Below, in pieces: positions 8,353-17,839 of a stretch of 64,000 nt of DNA. Source of the stretch: Archaeoglobales archaeon (GTDB lineage: Archaea > Halobacteriota > Archaeoglobi > Archaeoglobales > Archaeoglobaceae); assembly GCA_030055525.1 (NCBI GenBank), contig JASFYJ010000008.1, positions 22,905 to 86,904 of the forward strand, given 5' to 3'. Every line of letters begins with the position of its first letter. The first letter of the stretch is position 1. Below the pieces are notes generated by a model, which was not told the DNA's origin, searched no databases, and worked only from the letters and a program-made list of their open reading frames with translations. Position numbers and translations under genes: made by a program.

Positions 8353-10107
8353 ATGCAAAAGATGATCCTTGCTCTAGTGCTCCTAACTCTGCTTATAACT
8401 CCTGTTTTAGCTATTGAGGGAAATTCCGTAACGATAAGAGCCGTGGCTGTTACGAGCGGTGAAGTGCAAAAGGGAGTTTTGATAAATATAACAGCAACAA
8501 TAACAAACGGAAGTGGGAAAGTTTTCATCTCAACAGGCCCATACGCTGAAATAGACATGCAGGGAAGTGCAAGAATTGCAGCAATCACTGCATGCGATCT
8601 CTTGGGGATAGATTTTACGAATTACGATTTCTTCTACTCGATAGAGGCAGATGCTCCTATAGTTGGCGGACCATCTGCTGGAGGCGTGATGACGATTGCA
8701 ACTATAGCTGCCCTCAAAAACCTAAGCCTGAGAGATGATGTTTTCATGACTGGAATGATATATCCCGACGGCTTTATCGGTCCTGTGGGTGGACTAAAGT
8801 ATAAACTTGAAGCTGTAGCAAACAGTGGTGGCAGAATATTTCTCATTCCCGAAGGGCAAAGTATAACTTACGAACAGGAGAGGGTTGTTAAAAGAGTTGG
8901 AATAATAAACATAGTTTCTACAAGATACGTTGAGATAAACCTTGTAGATTACGGAAAGAAATTGGGTGTAGACGTGTTTGAAGTGTCCACGATCAACGAT
9001 GCACTAAAATTTTACACAGGATATGAAATAAAGACCTCCAAAGCAAATTTCAGCGTTTACACTTACTCCGAAATGCTCAGAATGCTTGCAGAGAGAATGA
9101 GAGATAACTTGAAGAACTACGAAATAAAAGGCAATGCAGCAAAACTTGTAAGTGATGCCGATAACGCCTACAACGCAGGAAATTACTACACTGCTACAAG
9201 TAAGTACTTCCAAGCGATGATTGAGGCGAGGTATCAAATGTATCTGAGCAGGATAAACAATGCACAGCAGTTTGACAGTGAAGTTGCGAATATCAGAAAG
9301 GAGATCGACTATCTTAAAAATTATCTAAAGAAAGAGAGCTTGGGTATAAACTCCATCCAGATAATTGCCGCAGCTCAGGAAAGGATAGGAGAGGCTGAAC
9401 TTTATTTGGAAAAAGCTCAGAATTCAAGTTCTGCAAGCGAAGCTATTTACAACCTTGCATATGCGAGGGAAAGGGTCGAGAGTGCAAAAGTCTGGCTTTC
9501 TTTACTAAATATAATAAAAAACGATTATGAAATAAGCTATCAGGAACTGAAGAAGAGAGCAGAGTTCTACATTTCAGAAGCTTCTTCACTCATCATCTAT
9601 GCCGAATCTCTCAGCGGAAATTCGCAACTTATCAGCTGGTCCTATGATTCTCTAACAGTTGCAAAGAAACTTTTCAGCGAAGGTATGTACGCTGGCGCTG
9701 CCTTTTCCGCTGTCGATTCAATAGTTGAATCAAGCTTAGCAATAGAAGCTAGCTATACAACCAATTTGAATGAAAAAGTTTCTAAAGCAAAACAGAATGC
9801 TGAAAATGCTGTTGGAGAGGCGGAAAAAAGTCTAACACCCATCTTACCTGCAGCCTACTTTGAATACGCAGAAAACGTAGAAAATCCGTATCTAAAGCTT
9901 ATGTACTTTAAACTAAGCGAAAGATTGGCGAAGCTACTTACAATTATGGCAAAATCAGGAGGAGAGGTTGAACTAGTTCATTCAGATTTTGTTCCACAGC
10001 AGAAGAGTGCAATAGAGGATATGATAAAAGAGATACCAGGATTTGAGATAGTTTTGGGAGTTTCTGCTCTGCTTGCGGGTTATAAAATTTTAAAGAGACG
10101 TGACTAG
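8353..10107 (+). CDS. Secreted, membrane-anchored Lon-like serine protease (COG1750)
   Basis: The 584-residue protein has a signal peptide (about residues 1-20), an S16 Lon-type protease domain (about 25-220), a long helical region and a C-terminal anchor (about 560-578) ending KILKRRD. The serine-lysine dyad is visible as Ser108 in GGPSAGG and Lys151 in GGLKYKLEA, 43 residues apart as in Lon. No AAA module is present, which fits the archaeal COG1750 group. It would act at the outer face of the membrane. The last 18 nt overlap the convergent cyclophilin-like gene. The decayed NEW3 gene just upstream may once have been a partner. Confidence 0.87.
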   Translation: MQKMILALVLLTLLITPVLAIEGNSVTIRAVAVTSGEVQKGVLINITATITNGSGKVFISTGPYAEIDMQGSARIAAITACDLLGIDFTNYDFFYSIEADAPIVGGPSAGGVMTIATIAALKNLSLRDDVFMTGMIYPDGFIGPVGGLKYKLEAVANSGGRIFLIPEGQSITYEQERVVKRVGIINIVSTRYVEINLVDYGKKLGVDVFEVSTINDALKFYTGYEIKTSKANFSVYTYSEMLRMLAERMRDNLKNYEIKGNAAKLVSDADNAYNAGNYYTATSKYFQAMIEARYQMYLSRINNAQQFDSEVANIRKEIDYLKNYLKKESLGINSIQIIAAAQERIGEAELYLEKAQNSSSASEAIYNLAYARERVESAKVWLSLLNIIKNDYEISYQELKKRAEFYISEASSLIIYAESLSGNSQLISWSYDSLTVAKKLFSEGMYAGAAFSAVDSIVESSLAIEASYTTNLNEKVSKAKQNAENAVGEAEKSLTPILPAAYFEYAENVENPYLKLMYFKLSERLAKLLTIMAKSGGEVELVHSDFVPQQKSAIEDMIKEIPGFEIVLGVSALLAGYKILKRRD

Positions 10108-10446
10108 AACTTCATCTCCATCTTTAACTTTTTTGAGGTTTTCTAGCCCCCTAATAACCTTTCCAAAAACATTAACAGCACTTGCTGGGCGTATTTTGTC
10201 GTCGCTTATTGGAGTTTTGCCGAAAAATATGCATATTGCCCTTCCCGGAATCCAGAAAGCAACCTCTCCTATCTCTACTACATCCTTCTGGTTCTCCTCG
10301 AATTCAACATCCACGTTGGTTTCAAAGTAAACTTCATCTCCCCATCTGTTTGCATAACTTTTGATGGGTAAAGAATTTTTGATAGCTTCGACAGTTTTTG
10401 GAGCCAGTTTCTCATCTATCTCCACCAAACATTCAATTTCTGCCAT
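10090..10446 (-). CDS. Archaeal cyclophilin-like protein (TM1367/DUF369 fold)
   Basis: The small protein (118 residues) matches the cyclophilin-like beta-barrel family found in archaea and Thermotoga. Signs are the APKTVEAIKNSLPIKSYANRWGDEVYF block and the later GRAICIFFGKTP and NVFGKVIRGLENLKKV. Related folds are peptidyl-prolyl isomerases, but this group has no proven activity. The start at 10446 follows the purB stop by one base (TAA-A-ATG); an upstream in-frame ATG would sit inside purB. It is the last gene of the leuA-like/purB unit. Confidence 0.8.
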   Translation of the reverse strand: MAEIECLVEIDEKLAPKTVEAIKNSLPIKSYANRWGDEVYFETNVDVEFEENQKDVVEIGEVAFWIPGRAICIFFGKTPISDDKIRPASAVNVFGKVIRGLENLKKVKDGDEVLVTSL

Positions 10447-10447
10447 T

Positions 10448-11794
10448 TTAATGAGCAGTATCATTCAAAACACTCCTGATCCACTCTACAACCCTTTCAA
10501 CTCTTTCAACTGCATTACCGATGTAGTTCTCTGGCTTAAGGAACTTTTCTAGCTCATCTTTGCTGAAAATTTTAGCCAAAGAGTCTTCCTTTATCAACTC
10601 ATCGGCAAGCGAAGTTTTATTTGCGTAAGCTCTCATCGAAGCTTTTCTAACTATTTCATGGGCTATCTGTCTGTCAAAACCTCTCCTAGCTAGCTCAATC
10701 ATCACAGCCTCGCTCAGGTTAAGCCCCTTCTGAGCTTCAAGGTTCTTTCTGATGTTTTCAAGATCTAATCTAATTCTGCTAACGACGTTTATTGCTTTTG
10801 TAATTATGTGGTCTGCCAGTATGGTGGCCTCAACAAGTGTAATTCTCTCAGCAGAGGAATTTGTAAGATCTCTCTCTTCCCACAAAATTGCTGATTGATG
10901 TTGCGGTTCTACAAAACCTCTAATTACTCTTGCAAGCCCACAGATGTTTTCGCTTTCTATTGGATTTCTTTTATGTGGCATGGTTGAGCTTCCAACTTGC
11001 TTTTCTCCAAAGAACTCAAAAACTTCCCCAACTTCAGCTCGCTGTAAAATCCTGAAGTTAGTAGCCATTTTTTCAAGAGAAGTTGAGAGGTTTGCAAGAA
11101 ATTCTAAATACTCACAATATCCGTCCCTAGGAACTATCTGACTTGAAATTAAAGCGGGTTTCAAGTTTAAAAGTCGCATTACTTCCTTCTCTATCTCAAA
11201 TCCATCTTTACCAAATGCAGCCTGCGTACCTACAGCTCCACTCATCTTTCCTATTAGAACTCTATCCTTAAGCTGCTGCAGTCTCTGGTAATGTCTTGCA
11301 AACTCGTATGCCCACAAAGCAAACCTAAATCCATAGGTTGTTGGTAAAGCGGCCTGTCCATGCGTTCTTCCAAGACAAACAACGCTTTTATATTCGATAG
11401 CCTTTTTACAAAGTAGGTCTATGAGCTTTTTAAGTTTGAATTCGAAGATCAGCAGCGAATCTCTGAGCTGAGTGGCTGTTGCTGTGTCGATTATATCATT
11501 GGAAGTTGCACCAAAATGGATCCACCCGCAATTGGTTACCTCACCCAGAGCTTTAACGAGAGCCATTACATCGTGCTTTATTTCATCTTCGATCTCTTTT
11601 ACCCTCTTCAAGGAGACTGCTTTAGCCCTCTTTTTAGCCTCTAGAGCTTCCTCTTCGCTTAAATATCCAGCTTTTGCAAGAGCCTTAAGTAAGGCCATCT
11701 CGACCCATATCATCCTTTTCAACTTGCTTTCCTCACTCCATATCCTCCTCATCTCTTTCGTTCCGTAGCGATAATCGATTGGATGAACTATCAT
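10448..11794 (-). CDS. purB: Adenylosuccinate lyase
   Basis: The 448-residue enzyme of the fumarase/aspartase superfamily splits fumarate from adenylosuccinate and from SAICAR in purine synthesis. The signature loop SSTMPHKRNP is at about residues 269-278, RTHGQAA with the catalytic His lies at about 143-149, and the N-terminal MIVHPIDYRYGTKEM is typical of PurB. Length is normal. The ATG overlaps the stop of the upstream leuA-type gene (ATGA), so translation is coupled. Confidence 0.95.
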   Translation of the reverse strand: MIVHPIDYRYGTKEMRRIWSEESKLKRMIWVEMALLKALAKAGYLSEEEALEAKKRAKAVSLKRVKEIEDEIKHDVMALVKALGEVTNCGWIHFGATSNDIIDTATATQLRDSLLIFEFKLKKLIDLLCKKAIEYKSVVCLGRTHGQAALPTTYGFRFALWAYEFARHYQRLQQLKDRVLIGKMSGAVGTQAAFGKDGFEIEKEVMRLLNLKPALISSQIVPRDGYCEYLEFLANLSTSLEKMATNFRILQRAEVGEVFEFFGEKQVGSSTMPHKRNPIESENICGLARVIRGFVEPQHQSAILWEERDLTNSSAERITLVEATILADHIITKAINVVSRIRLDLENIRKNLEAQKGLNLSEAVMIELARRGFDRQIAHEIVRKASMRAYANKTSLADELIKEDSLAKIFSKDELEKFLKPENYIGNAVERVERVVEWIRSVLNDTAH

Positions 11795-13287
11795 TTTCTC
11801 CTCCTCAGAAGCAGATAATTTATTGCATTTATAACAGCGTCAATCGAGGCCATAACTATATCTTGTGAGGCTCCGCGAGAAGTAAAAAGTCTCCCCTCAT
11901 TGTCTTCTACGGTAACGTAAACTTCAGCAATCGCATCGCTACCACCTGTTATTGCATCAAGTCTGAATTCTCTTATCTTCATCGCTTCACCAACAAGGGC
12001 TGTCACAGCTTTAAGCGAGGCATCTACGGGTCCAACACCTATCGCTGAAGTCACTTTTCTCTCACCATTTACCAGAGCGTTTATAACTGCAGTTGGTGTT
12101 ATCCTGTTTCCAGTTATAACCGTAACTTCCTCAACCTTTATCGCCTTCTCCTCATGCTTCACTTCACCTAAGACAACTTCTGCTAGTGTAAAAAGATCTC
12201 TGTCCGTTATCTTCTTACCCTTATCTCCGAGATCTTTAACCTTTTCAAATATTCTATCAATAGCATCATCGCTTAAAACATATCCCGCATCTTCAAGCAT
12301 TTTTTTGATCTGGTACCTTCCTGCATGCTTCCCGATAACTATCTTCCTCTTATGTCCAACCATTTCAGGTGTCACAATTCCAGGCTCAAATGTTGAAGAC
12401 TCCTTGAGCACTCCATGAGCGTGAATACCACTTTCATGGCTGAATGCGTTCTCTCCAATGATCGGTGTATTAGGAGGCATTTTAACGCCAGTGAGTCTTT
12501 CAACGAGCTTAGAAGTCTCGAAAAGGTATTCTGTTTTTATGTTCGTTTTTATGCCTTCAAGAGAATGTAGTATCATCACAACTTGCGAAAGATCTGCATT
12601 TCCAGCTCTCTCTCCTATACCGTTAACCGTAACCTGTACTTCATCTGCACCCGCAAGAACGGCTGCGTAGGAATTTGCTACAGCCAAACCAAAATCGTTG
12701 TGACAGTGAACATCTATTGGAAGCTTGATAGAGCTTTTAAGATCTTTTATCAGTTCATAAAATTTAAAAGGTGTTGCAACACCTACGGTATCCGGAACAT
12801 TTATAGCATCTGCCTTAGCTTGTTCAGCGGCCATAAATATCTGTTTCAGAAAATTCACATCTGTTCTCGTTGCATCCATCGCTGAAAAAAGACATTTTAA
12901 TCCGTGCGATTTTACATAATCGATGCATTCAGTAGCAATTTTTATTATCTCTTCTCTGCTCTTCATTATCGTGTGCTTAACCTGTATGTCTGAAGTGGGA
13001 ACGAAAACGTGAACCATATCGACATCGGCTTTTATGGCTACATCTATGTCATCTTTAAAAACCCTTGCAAGTCCGCAAACATCCGCCTTTAATCCCAAAT
13101 TTGATATCTCTCTAACCGCCTCGAACTCACCCTTAGAAACCGCTGGATATCCAGCTTCGATAACATCTACGCCCAGTTTATCTAGCTGTTTTGCTATTTG
13201 GATCTTGTAATTTACTGGAAGCGAAACACCTGGCATCTGCTCTCCATCTCTAAGCGTTGTATCAAAGATCCTTACAGTTCTCATCAA
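11791..13287 (-). CDS. leuA: 2-isopropylmalate synthase / citramalate synthase family enzyme
   Basis: The 498-residue protein has a DRE-TIM aldolase barrel beginning FDTTLRDGEQMPGVSL, the metal motif HCHND near residue 200, the substrate motif HESGIHAHG and a C-terminal LeuA dimer/allosteric domain (about 380-490). The reaction is condensation of acetyl-CoA with 2-oxoisovalerate (leucine) or pyruvate (citramalate, isoleucine). The barrel reads more like LeuA, but LeuA and CimA are hard to separate in archaea, so the symbol is tentative. ilvC lies elsewhere in the window. Two ATGs in tandem begin the frame. Confidence 0.85.
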   Translation of the reverse strand: MMRTVRIFDTTLRDGEQMPGVSLPVNYKIQIAKQLDKLGVDVIEAGYPAVSKGEFEAVREISNLGLKADVCGLARVFKDDIDVAIKADVDMVHVFVPTSDIQVKHTIMKSREEIIKIATECIDYVKSHGLKCLFSAMDATRTDVNFLKQIFMAAEQAKADAINVPDTVGVATPFKFYELIKDLKSSIKLPIDVHCHNDFGLAVANSYAAVLAGADEVQVTVNGIGERAGNADLSQVVMILHSLEGIKTNIKTEYLFETSKLVERLTGVKMPPNTPIIGENAFSHESGIHAHGVLKESSTFEPGIVTPEMVGHKRKIVIGKHAGRYQIKKMLEDAGYVLSDDAIDRIFEKVKDLGDKGKKITDRDLFTLAEVVLGEVKHEEKAIKVEEVTVITGNRITPTAVINALVNGERKVTSAIGVGPVDASLKAVTALVGEAMKIREFRLDAITGGSDAIAEVYVTVEDNEGRLFTSRGASQDIVMASIDAVINAINYLLLRRRK

Positions 13288-13336
13288 AAATTAAAAAACA
13301 GGAGGTTGTAAATCTCTTTCGGTACAAAAATAAAAA

Positions 13337-14665
13337 TTAGAGTGCAAGGATTCCGCCCAAGTAGAGGAAGTAGGCAACGAACACTATAGCTAATGCCCAA
13401 AGCAGTGGATGTACTTCCTTGGCTTTCCCAGCTACAAGCTTAAAGGCACAGTAGCTTATAAAACCTACTCCAATTCCATCAGCGATGCTGTAAGTGAAAG
13501 GAATTGTCGCCAAAACAAAGAAAGCTGGTAAAGCTTCTGTAACATCTTCGAAATCGATGTTCCTTATGACGCTCATCATCAAAAAGCCAACCAAAATCAA
13601 AGCTGGAGCCGTAGCGCAGCTCGGTATTATTTCGGCGATCGGTGAAATAAGAAGGCCAAAAACCAAAAACAGAACTCCAACGACTATGGCTACCATCCCC
13701 GTTCTACCACCTTCTTCAATACCAGCTGCCGATTCTATGTAAGTTGTCGTTGTCGATGTACCAAAAAGTGCCCCCATAGATGTGGCAACGGCATCCGTCA
13801 TGAGTATCTTTTCCGCGTCAGGTATTCTTCCCTTCTCATCTATAAATCCTGCTTTTGCACTAAGTCCTGTAACTGTACCGAGAGTATCGAAGAAGTCGAC
13901 CATGAAGAACGCAAATATCACTCCTATAGCTCCCACACTGATCAATCCTGCGAAATCAAGTTTTAAGAAGGTGTGTTCCATCGTAGGCAAAGAAACTATA
14001 CTTCTTGGTGGGGATGTTACACCTACAAGGATAGCCAGTACTGTAACAGCGATGATAGCAATTAATAAAGCTCCTGGAGTTTTTCTAACCATAAGGGCTG
14101 CTGCAAGAAAGATGCCAAAAATAGCCAACCAAAACTCAGGTTTTGCAAAGTTTTGTGTGCCTAATGCCACAAGCGTCGCTTCACTGCCGACAACTATCCC
14201 AGCACTTTTTAAGCCTATAAGTGTCAGGAAAAGACCTATTCCAGCTCCTATTGCATACTTTTGCGAGTTAGGTATTGCATTAACAACAGCCGTTCTGAAC
14301 TTAGTAAGTGTTAACGCTACAAATATCAAACCTTCAACGAAAACTGCCGCCAAAGCCACCTGCCAGGGATAGCCCATCCCTATGCATACTCCGTAGGCAA
14401 AGTAGGCGTTTAATCCCATCCCCGGAGCTAGGGCAAAGGGTTTCTTCGCATAAATGCCCATTATTATAGTTGAGATTCCTGCTGCCAGGGCAGTTGCAGT
14501 TACGAGCGATGGAATGGCTTCTTTTCCAATTGCATCGCTCAAAATTGCCGGATTTACGAATATTATGTAGGCCATTGTCATGAAAGTCGTAATACCTGCA
14601 AGGACCTCTGTTCGCATGTTCGTTTTGTACTTCTCAAATTCGAAGTAATTAGCAAACCAGTTCAT
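13337..14665 (-). CDS. NCS2-family purine permease (AzgA/PbuG type)
   Basis: The 442-residue protein has about 14 hydrophobic segments. The opening NWFANYFEFEKYKTNMRTEVLAGITTFMTMAYIIFVNP pattern (shown in part) marks the AzgA-like adenine/guanine/hypoxanthine branch of the nucleobase-cation symporters. Further family motifs are ALAPGMGLNAYFAY, FFDTLGTVTGL and STTTTYIESAAGIEEGGRTG. It would take up purine bases by proton symport. It lies 49 nt upstream of the leuA-type gene on the same strand and might be cotranscribed. Confidence 0.92.
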   Translation of the reverse strand: MNWFANYFEFEKYKTNMRTEVLAGITTFMTMAYIIFVNPAILSDAIGKEAIPSLVTATALAAGISTIIMGIYAKKPFALAPGMGLNAYFAYGVCIGMGYPWQVALAAVFVEGLIFVALTLTKFRTAVVNAIPNSQKYAIGAGIGLFLTLIGLKSAGIVVGSEATLVALGTQNFAKPEFWLAIFGIFLAAALMVRKTPGALLIAIIAVTVLAILVGVTSPPRSIVSLPTMEHTFLKLDFAGLISVGAIGVIFAFFMVDFFDTLGTVTGLSAKAGFIDEKGRIPDAEKILMTDAVATSMGALFGTSTTTTYIESAAGIEEGGRTGMVAIVVGVLFLVFGLLISPIAEIIPSCATAPALILVGFLMMSVIRNIDFEDVTEALPAFFVLATIPFTYSIADGIGVGFISYCAFKLVAGKAKEVHPLLWALAIVFVAYFLYLGGILAL

Positions 14666-14737
14666 GGCTATGCTGAAAGCTGATTTACATAAAAATCTTA
14701 TCGAACTTCAGAACCTTAGAGTTGATATTCGTGCTAA

Positions 14738-15571
14738 TCAAAGCGAAAACTTCCCCTTAACCTCCCTCGATTTATAAACCTCCACCTTGCACTTTTCTGC
14801 AACCTCATAGATAACCTGTTTAATATTAGAGATTACGGATTTCTCATCGTAGATTAGCATCTCTGCTTTACTAAGTTCGATCGCTTTCGAAAGTATTTCG
14901 GCATTAAGATAGTCAAACGTATATTTAGCAAAATTGTGACCAAAGGTTATGCTTGTCTGCAAGATTATTTCAGTTTGTCTTGGAGCATAGTGAGTCCCTC
15001 CAACTCCAACTGCTATCTTCCAGTCCTTTCTCTCGCTTTTGATCGCTTCAATAAGAGATTCTGCGACTATCTCTGCAGCTTCTTTATCTCTCCATGCTTC
15101 CTCATTGCTGCCTATCTCGTAGAACGCTGAAGGTGTTTTTATCTCTGAAGGTCCGTGATGTGTAACTTCTAAAGAAAACTCAAAATCCGGTTTTCTACTA
15201 AGTTTATCCTTTATGCTCATCACGTAGTTTTTAATTGTAATCGGAGATGGCTTTGCAAGGCTGAAAGATTTTCCACCGAATTCTGCATTTCCAGGATTTC
15301 CGGAAACATGGACGGTGAAGATCTTTCTTCCATCCTTGCTGCTGTGCCTCGATGCAAATAAGATATCATCAAAAGATAAAAATTTTGAAAGCTTCTCATC
15401 TATGTGGTCTGAATAAATTAGTCTTTCGTTCAACAAAGCGATAGAAAAGCTGTCTGATTTATAAACCTTGATGTCATCAAATTTTTCTTCGTCAAAACTT
15501 TCCATAGAAAGCAAAGCTTCAAGGATGTTCATCGAAGCCAAGTCTTGATTGCTGCACAGTATCAGTTTCAT
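14738..15571 (-). CDS. dtdA: Archaeal D-aminoacyl-tRNA deacylase (DTD2)
   Basis: The 277-residue protein matches DtdA, the archaeal/plant enzyme that hydrolyses D-amino acids from mischarged tRNA in the cytosol. Characteristic motifs are HVSGNPGNAEFGG in the first half, EVTHHGPSEIKTPSAFYEIGS in the centre and GVGGTHYAPRQTEI further on. The start ATG at 15571 opens MKLILCSNQDLAS, the usual beginning. The SpoIIM-like gene stops 19 nt upstream, so it is probably the third gene of the ligase operon. Confidence 0.93.
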   Translation of the reverse strand: MKLILCSNQDLASMNILEALLSMESFDEEKFDDIKVYKSDSFSIALLNERLIYSDHIDEKLSKFLSFDDILFASRHSSKDGRKIFTVHVSGNPGNAEFGGKSFSLAKPSPITIKNYVMSIKDKLSRKPDFEFSLEVTHHGPSEIKTPSAFYEIGSNEEAWRDKEAAEIVAESLIEAIKSERKDWKIAVGVGGTHYAPRQTEIILQTSITFGHNFAKYTFDYLNAEILSKAIELSKAEMLIYDEKSVISNIKQVIYEVAEKCKVEVYKSREVKGKFSL

Positions 15572-15590
15572 AGTAAAATTTCGATGCGCT

Positions 15591-16130
15591 TTAAGTTAAT
15601 TTTTTGACCAAGTTGAAGGTGATAAATGCCTCAACTACCGCCGCAATCAGCAGCATCGGTACTACTATTCTGAAGTAAACTCTAAGCGATTCCATCAGAT
15701 GCGGTTTGAATTTTTCGCCTTTGAAAACGGCCAAGTAAAAACGATATCCAAGCATAACTCCCTGGGAGCAGGCTAATACAACAGCCGGTATTTCAATTAT
15801 ACCGTGAGGTAAGATTGCGGCAGCTATCTTTACCCACCCCCACTCCGGAAGCCTGAGCGCTACAACCATCCCCAAAATGTATCCGTTTACTGCTATGAAA
15901 AGAATTGGAAAGATGCCAAAGAAGAACCCACTTAACATTGCAATCAGAGATTTGACTGCATTGTTTAAAAAGATGAATACAGCAAACTTAAACGGATCAT
16001 CTAAAATCTTTTCGAACTCGCCGAAGAATCTTCCAAGCTCTTCTATTATCTTAACCTCCCCGCTTACGTATCCTTCGTAGGCCGAGACGAAGAATACAAT
16101 AAACAGGAATGAGCTTATCAATTTCCTCAT
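15591..16130 (-). CDS. SpoIIM/DUF95-family membrane protein
   Basis: The 179-residue integral membrane protein belongs to the stage II sporulation protein M family (DUF95), found widely in non-sporulating archaea. Recognisable parts are the amphipathic FLNNAVKSLIAMLSGF stretch, NGYILGMVVALR and the PHGIIEIPAV helix. About five helices are predicted and a signal-like helix starts the protein. The function in archaea is unknown. The ATG overlaps the DNA ligase stop (ATGA at 16127-16130), which shows coupling. Confidence 0.85.
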   Translation of the reverse strand: MRKLISSFLFIVFFVSAYEGYVSGEVKIIEELGRFFGEFEKILDDPFKFAVFIFLNNAVKSLIAMLSGFFFGIFPILFIAVNGYILGMVVALRLPEWGWVKIAAAILPHGIIEIPAVVLACSQGVMLGYRFYLAVFKGEKFKPHLMESLRVYFRIVVPMLLIAAVVEAFITFNLVKKLT

Positions 16131-17791
16131 TTTTTCTCACCAAATTGCGATCTAAACACTTGCTCTATCCTTTCGATGGTATCTGCTTCATCAACATCCT
16201 TATCATCTCTTATTCTTACAAAACGTGGGAATCTAAGAGCGTAGCCGCTTTCGTATTTCGGACTTTTCTGAATCTCCTGATAGGCTACTTCGAAAACGTA
16301 CTTAGGAATGAATTCAACCCTTTTACCCACCTGCCTCACTATTAAAGGCTTAAACAATTCTGTAAATTCTTCTAGATCTTCATCTGTAAATCCTGTTGCA
16401 ACCTTCCCGACGTTTAAAAGCTTACCACTAGTTGGATCTACGCATGCAAGTTCAAAACTACTTATCCACTGACTCCTCTTACCCTCTCCCCACTCCCCTC
16501 CTACTACAACCAGATCAAGCGTTTCTCTTACGATTTTAAGCTTTAACCAGTTTTTACCTCTCTTTCCGGGTATATATGGTGACTCAGGATTCTTAAGCAT
16601 AACTCCCTCATGTCCTGCGTCGATTGCTGCCTTAAAAATAGATTCGATTACGTTTAAATCGCTCGTTACAACTTGATCTGCAATTTTAATCACTTCTCCA
16701 CTTTTTACTACTTCTTCGAGATGTTTTCTTCTTTCCTTAAGAGGAAGATCTATCAATTCTCCGTTTCTGTAGACGATATCGAAGAAGTAAACTTTAAGTG
16801 GTATCTTTTCTGCCATCTTCGCAATTTCATGCTTTCTCCTCAACCTTCGCAAAACGTGCTGAAAGGGCATTGGCTTTCCATCCTTTACGGCTATGACTTC
16901 TCCATCCAGTATTACTCCATCACTTAAACACTTCTTTATCTCTTCCACGACTTCTGGAATTGCATTCGTTATATTTTCAAGCCTTCTGGAGTATACAGTG
17001 ACTTTTCCATTTCCATAATGTACCTGAATCCTTCCACCATCAAACTTCCATTCTACAGCTACTTTCTGCACCTCTTCCAAAACTTCTTTTGCACTTTCAG
17101 CATTTTGTGCAAGCATCATCCTTATAGGAATATGCAGCTGTACTTTTATCTGCTTTAAACCAGAAATTCCCTCTCTTTTGGCTGCTATTGCAACCTTTCC
17201 AAGGTCGTTTGTTATCATATAAGCTCTTTCAACCAAATCCGTTGGAACATTGAAGGCTTTAGATATCGCATCCCTCACTATGCCTTCTCCAATTCCCAGT
17301 CGCATCTCTCCCAAAATCAGCCTTGTGAGATACCTTGCTTCAATTGGTGAAGCTGCGGCATATAAGCCAGTAAGAAGAAGAATTTTTCTTTTTCTACTTC
17401 TTTCGCCAACTAAACCTGCGATTTCATCGAATATCTCTCTAACACGTTTTATCGTCAATTCCTCTGAGGATAACGTAACCATAGCTCTGTTTTGTAAAAC
17501 CTTTTCAGCCGCTATTCCCAGATCGCCGTGTTCCCTGACTAAATCTTCTATTTTTGATTTCTTTATACCACTAACGTTTTCAAGAGCTTCGTAGATTAGA
17601 CCTATTCCAACTCCAAGCTCTCTTTCATCCCATGATGGATAAACTTTTCCCATGAGAAAAAGTGAGATGTTGTAGAGGTCCTCATCATCCTCGGCACTCT
17701 TCATCAAAGCTGCAACCCTTGAAGCGAGCTCTATGGTTGAGCTTATCTTCTCAACAACATTGCAAAATTCAGCAAAATTTTTAAAGAGCAT
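16127..17791 (-). CDS. lig: ATP-dependent DNA ligase
   Basis: The 554-residue enzyme has the archaeal DNA ligase I layout: N-terminal DNA-binding domain (1-220), adenylation domain with the KxDG nucleophile at Lys249 (EWKFDGGR) and an OB domain from about 415. Other nucleotidyltransferase motifs are LDGEV, FDIVYRNG, EGVMLKNP and NWLKLK. It seals nicks in replication and repair. A T-rich TATA-like element (17809-17824) about 26 nt upstream suggests a leaderless message. The SpoIIM-like and dtdA genes follow. Confidence 0.96.
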   Translation of the reverse strand: MLFKNFAEFCNVVEKISSTIELASRVAALMKSAEDDEDLYNISLFLMGKVYPSWDERELGVGIGLIYEALENVSGIKKSKIEDLVREHGDLGIAAEKVLQNRAMVTLSSEELTIKRVREIFDEIAGLVGERSRKRKILLLTGLYAAASPIEARYLTRLILGEMRLGIGEGIVRDAISKAFNVPTDLVERAYMITNDLGKVAIAAKREGISGLKQIKVQLHIPIRMMLAQNAESAKEVLEEVQKVAVEWKFDGGRIQVHYGNGKVTVYSRRLENITNAIPEVVEEIKKCLSDGVILDGEVIAVKDGKPMPFQHVLRRLRRKHEIAKMAEKIPLKVYFFDIVYRNGELIDLPLKERRKHLEEVVKSGEVIKIADQVVTSDLNVIESIFKAAIDAGHEGVMLKNPESPYIPGKRGKNWLKLKIVRETLDLVVVGGEWGEGKRSQWISSFELACVDPTSGKLLNVGKVATGFTDEDLEEFTELFKPLIVRQVGKRVEFIPKYVFEVAYQEIQKSPKYESGYALRFPRFVRIRDDKDVDEADTIERIEQVFRSQFGEKK

Positions 17792-17826
17792 AGAAAGTGT
17801 TTGCCAAAGATAATAAAAAATTTTGT

Positions 17827-17837
17827 GGAGGTCCCGG
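17827..17837. repeat. Inverted 11-bp element flanking pan (copy 1)
   Basis: GGAGGTCCCGG here is the exact reverse complement of the sequence at 19050-19060. This copy lies 2 nt beyond the pan stop codon and upstream of the lig promoter region. The two copies bracket pan. Confidence 0.6.
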
Positions 17838-17839
17838 AG

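Noticed and set aside
13782..14372. A 196-codon frame antisense to the purine permease
   Set aside because: The permease has firm transporter motifs over its full length; the antisense text is low in complexity.
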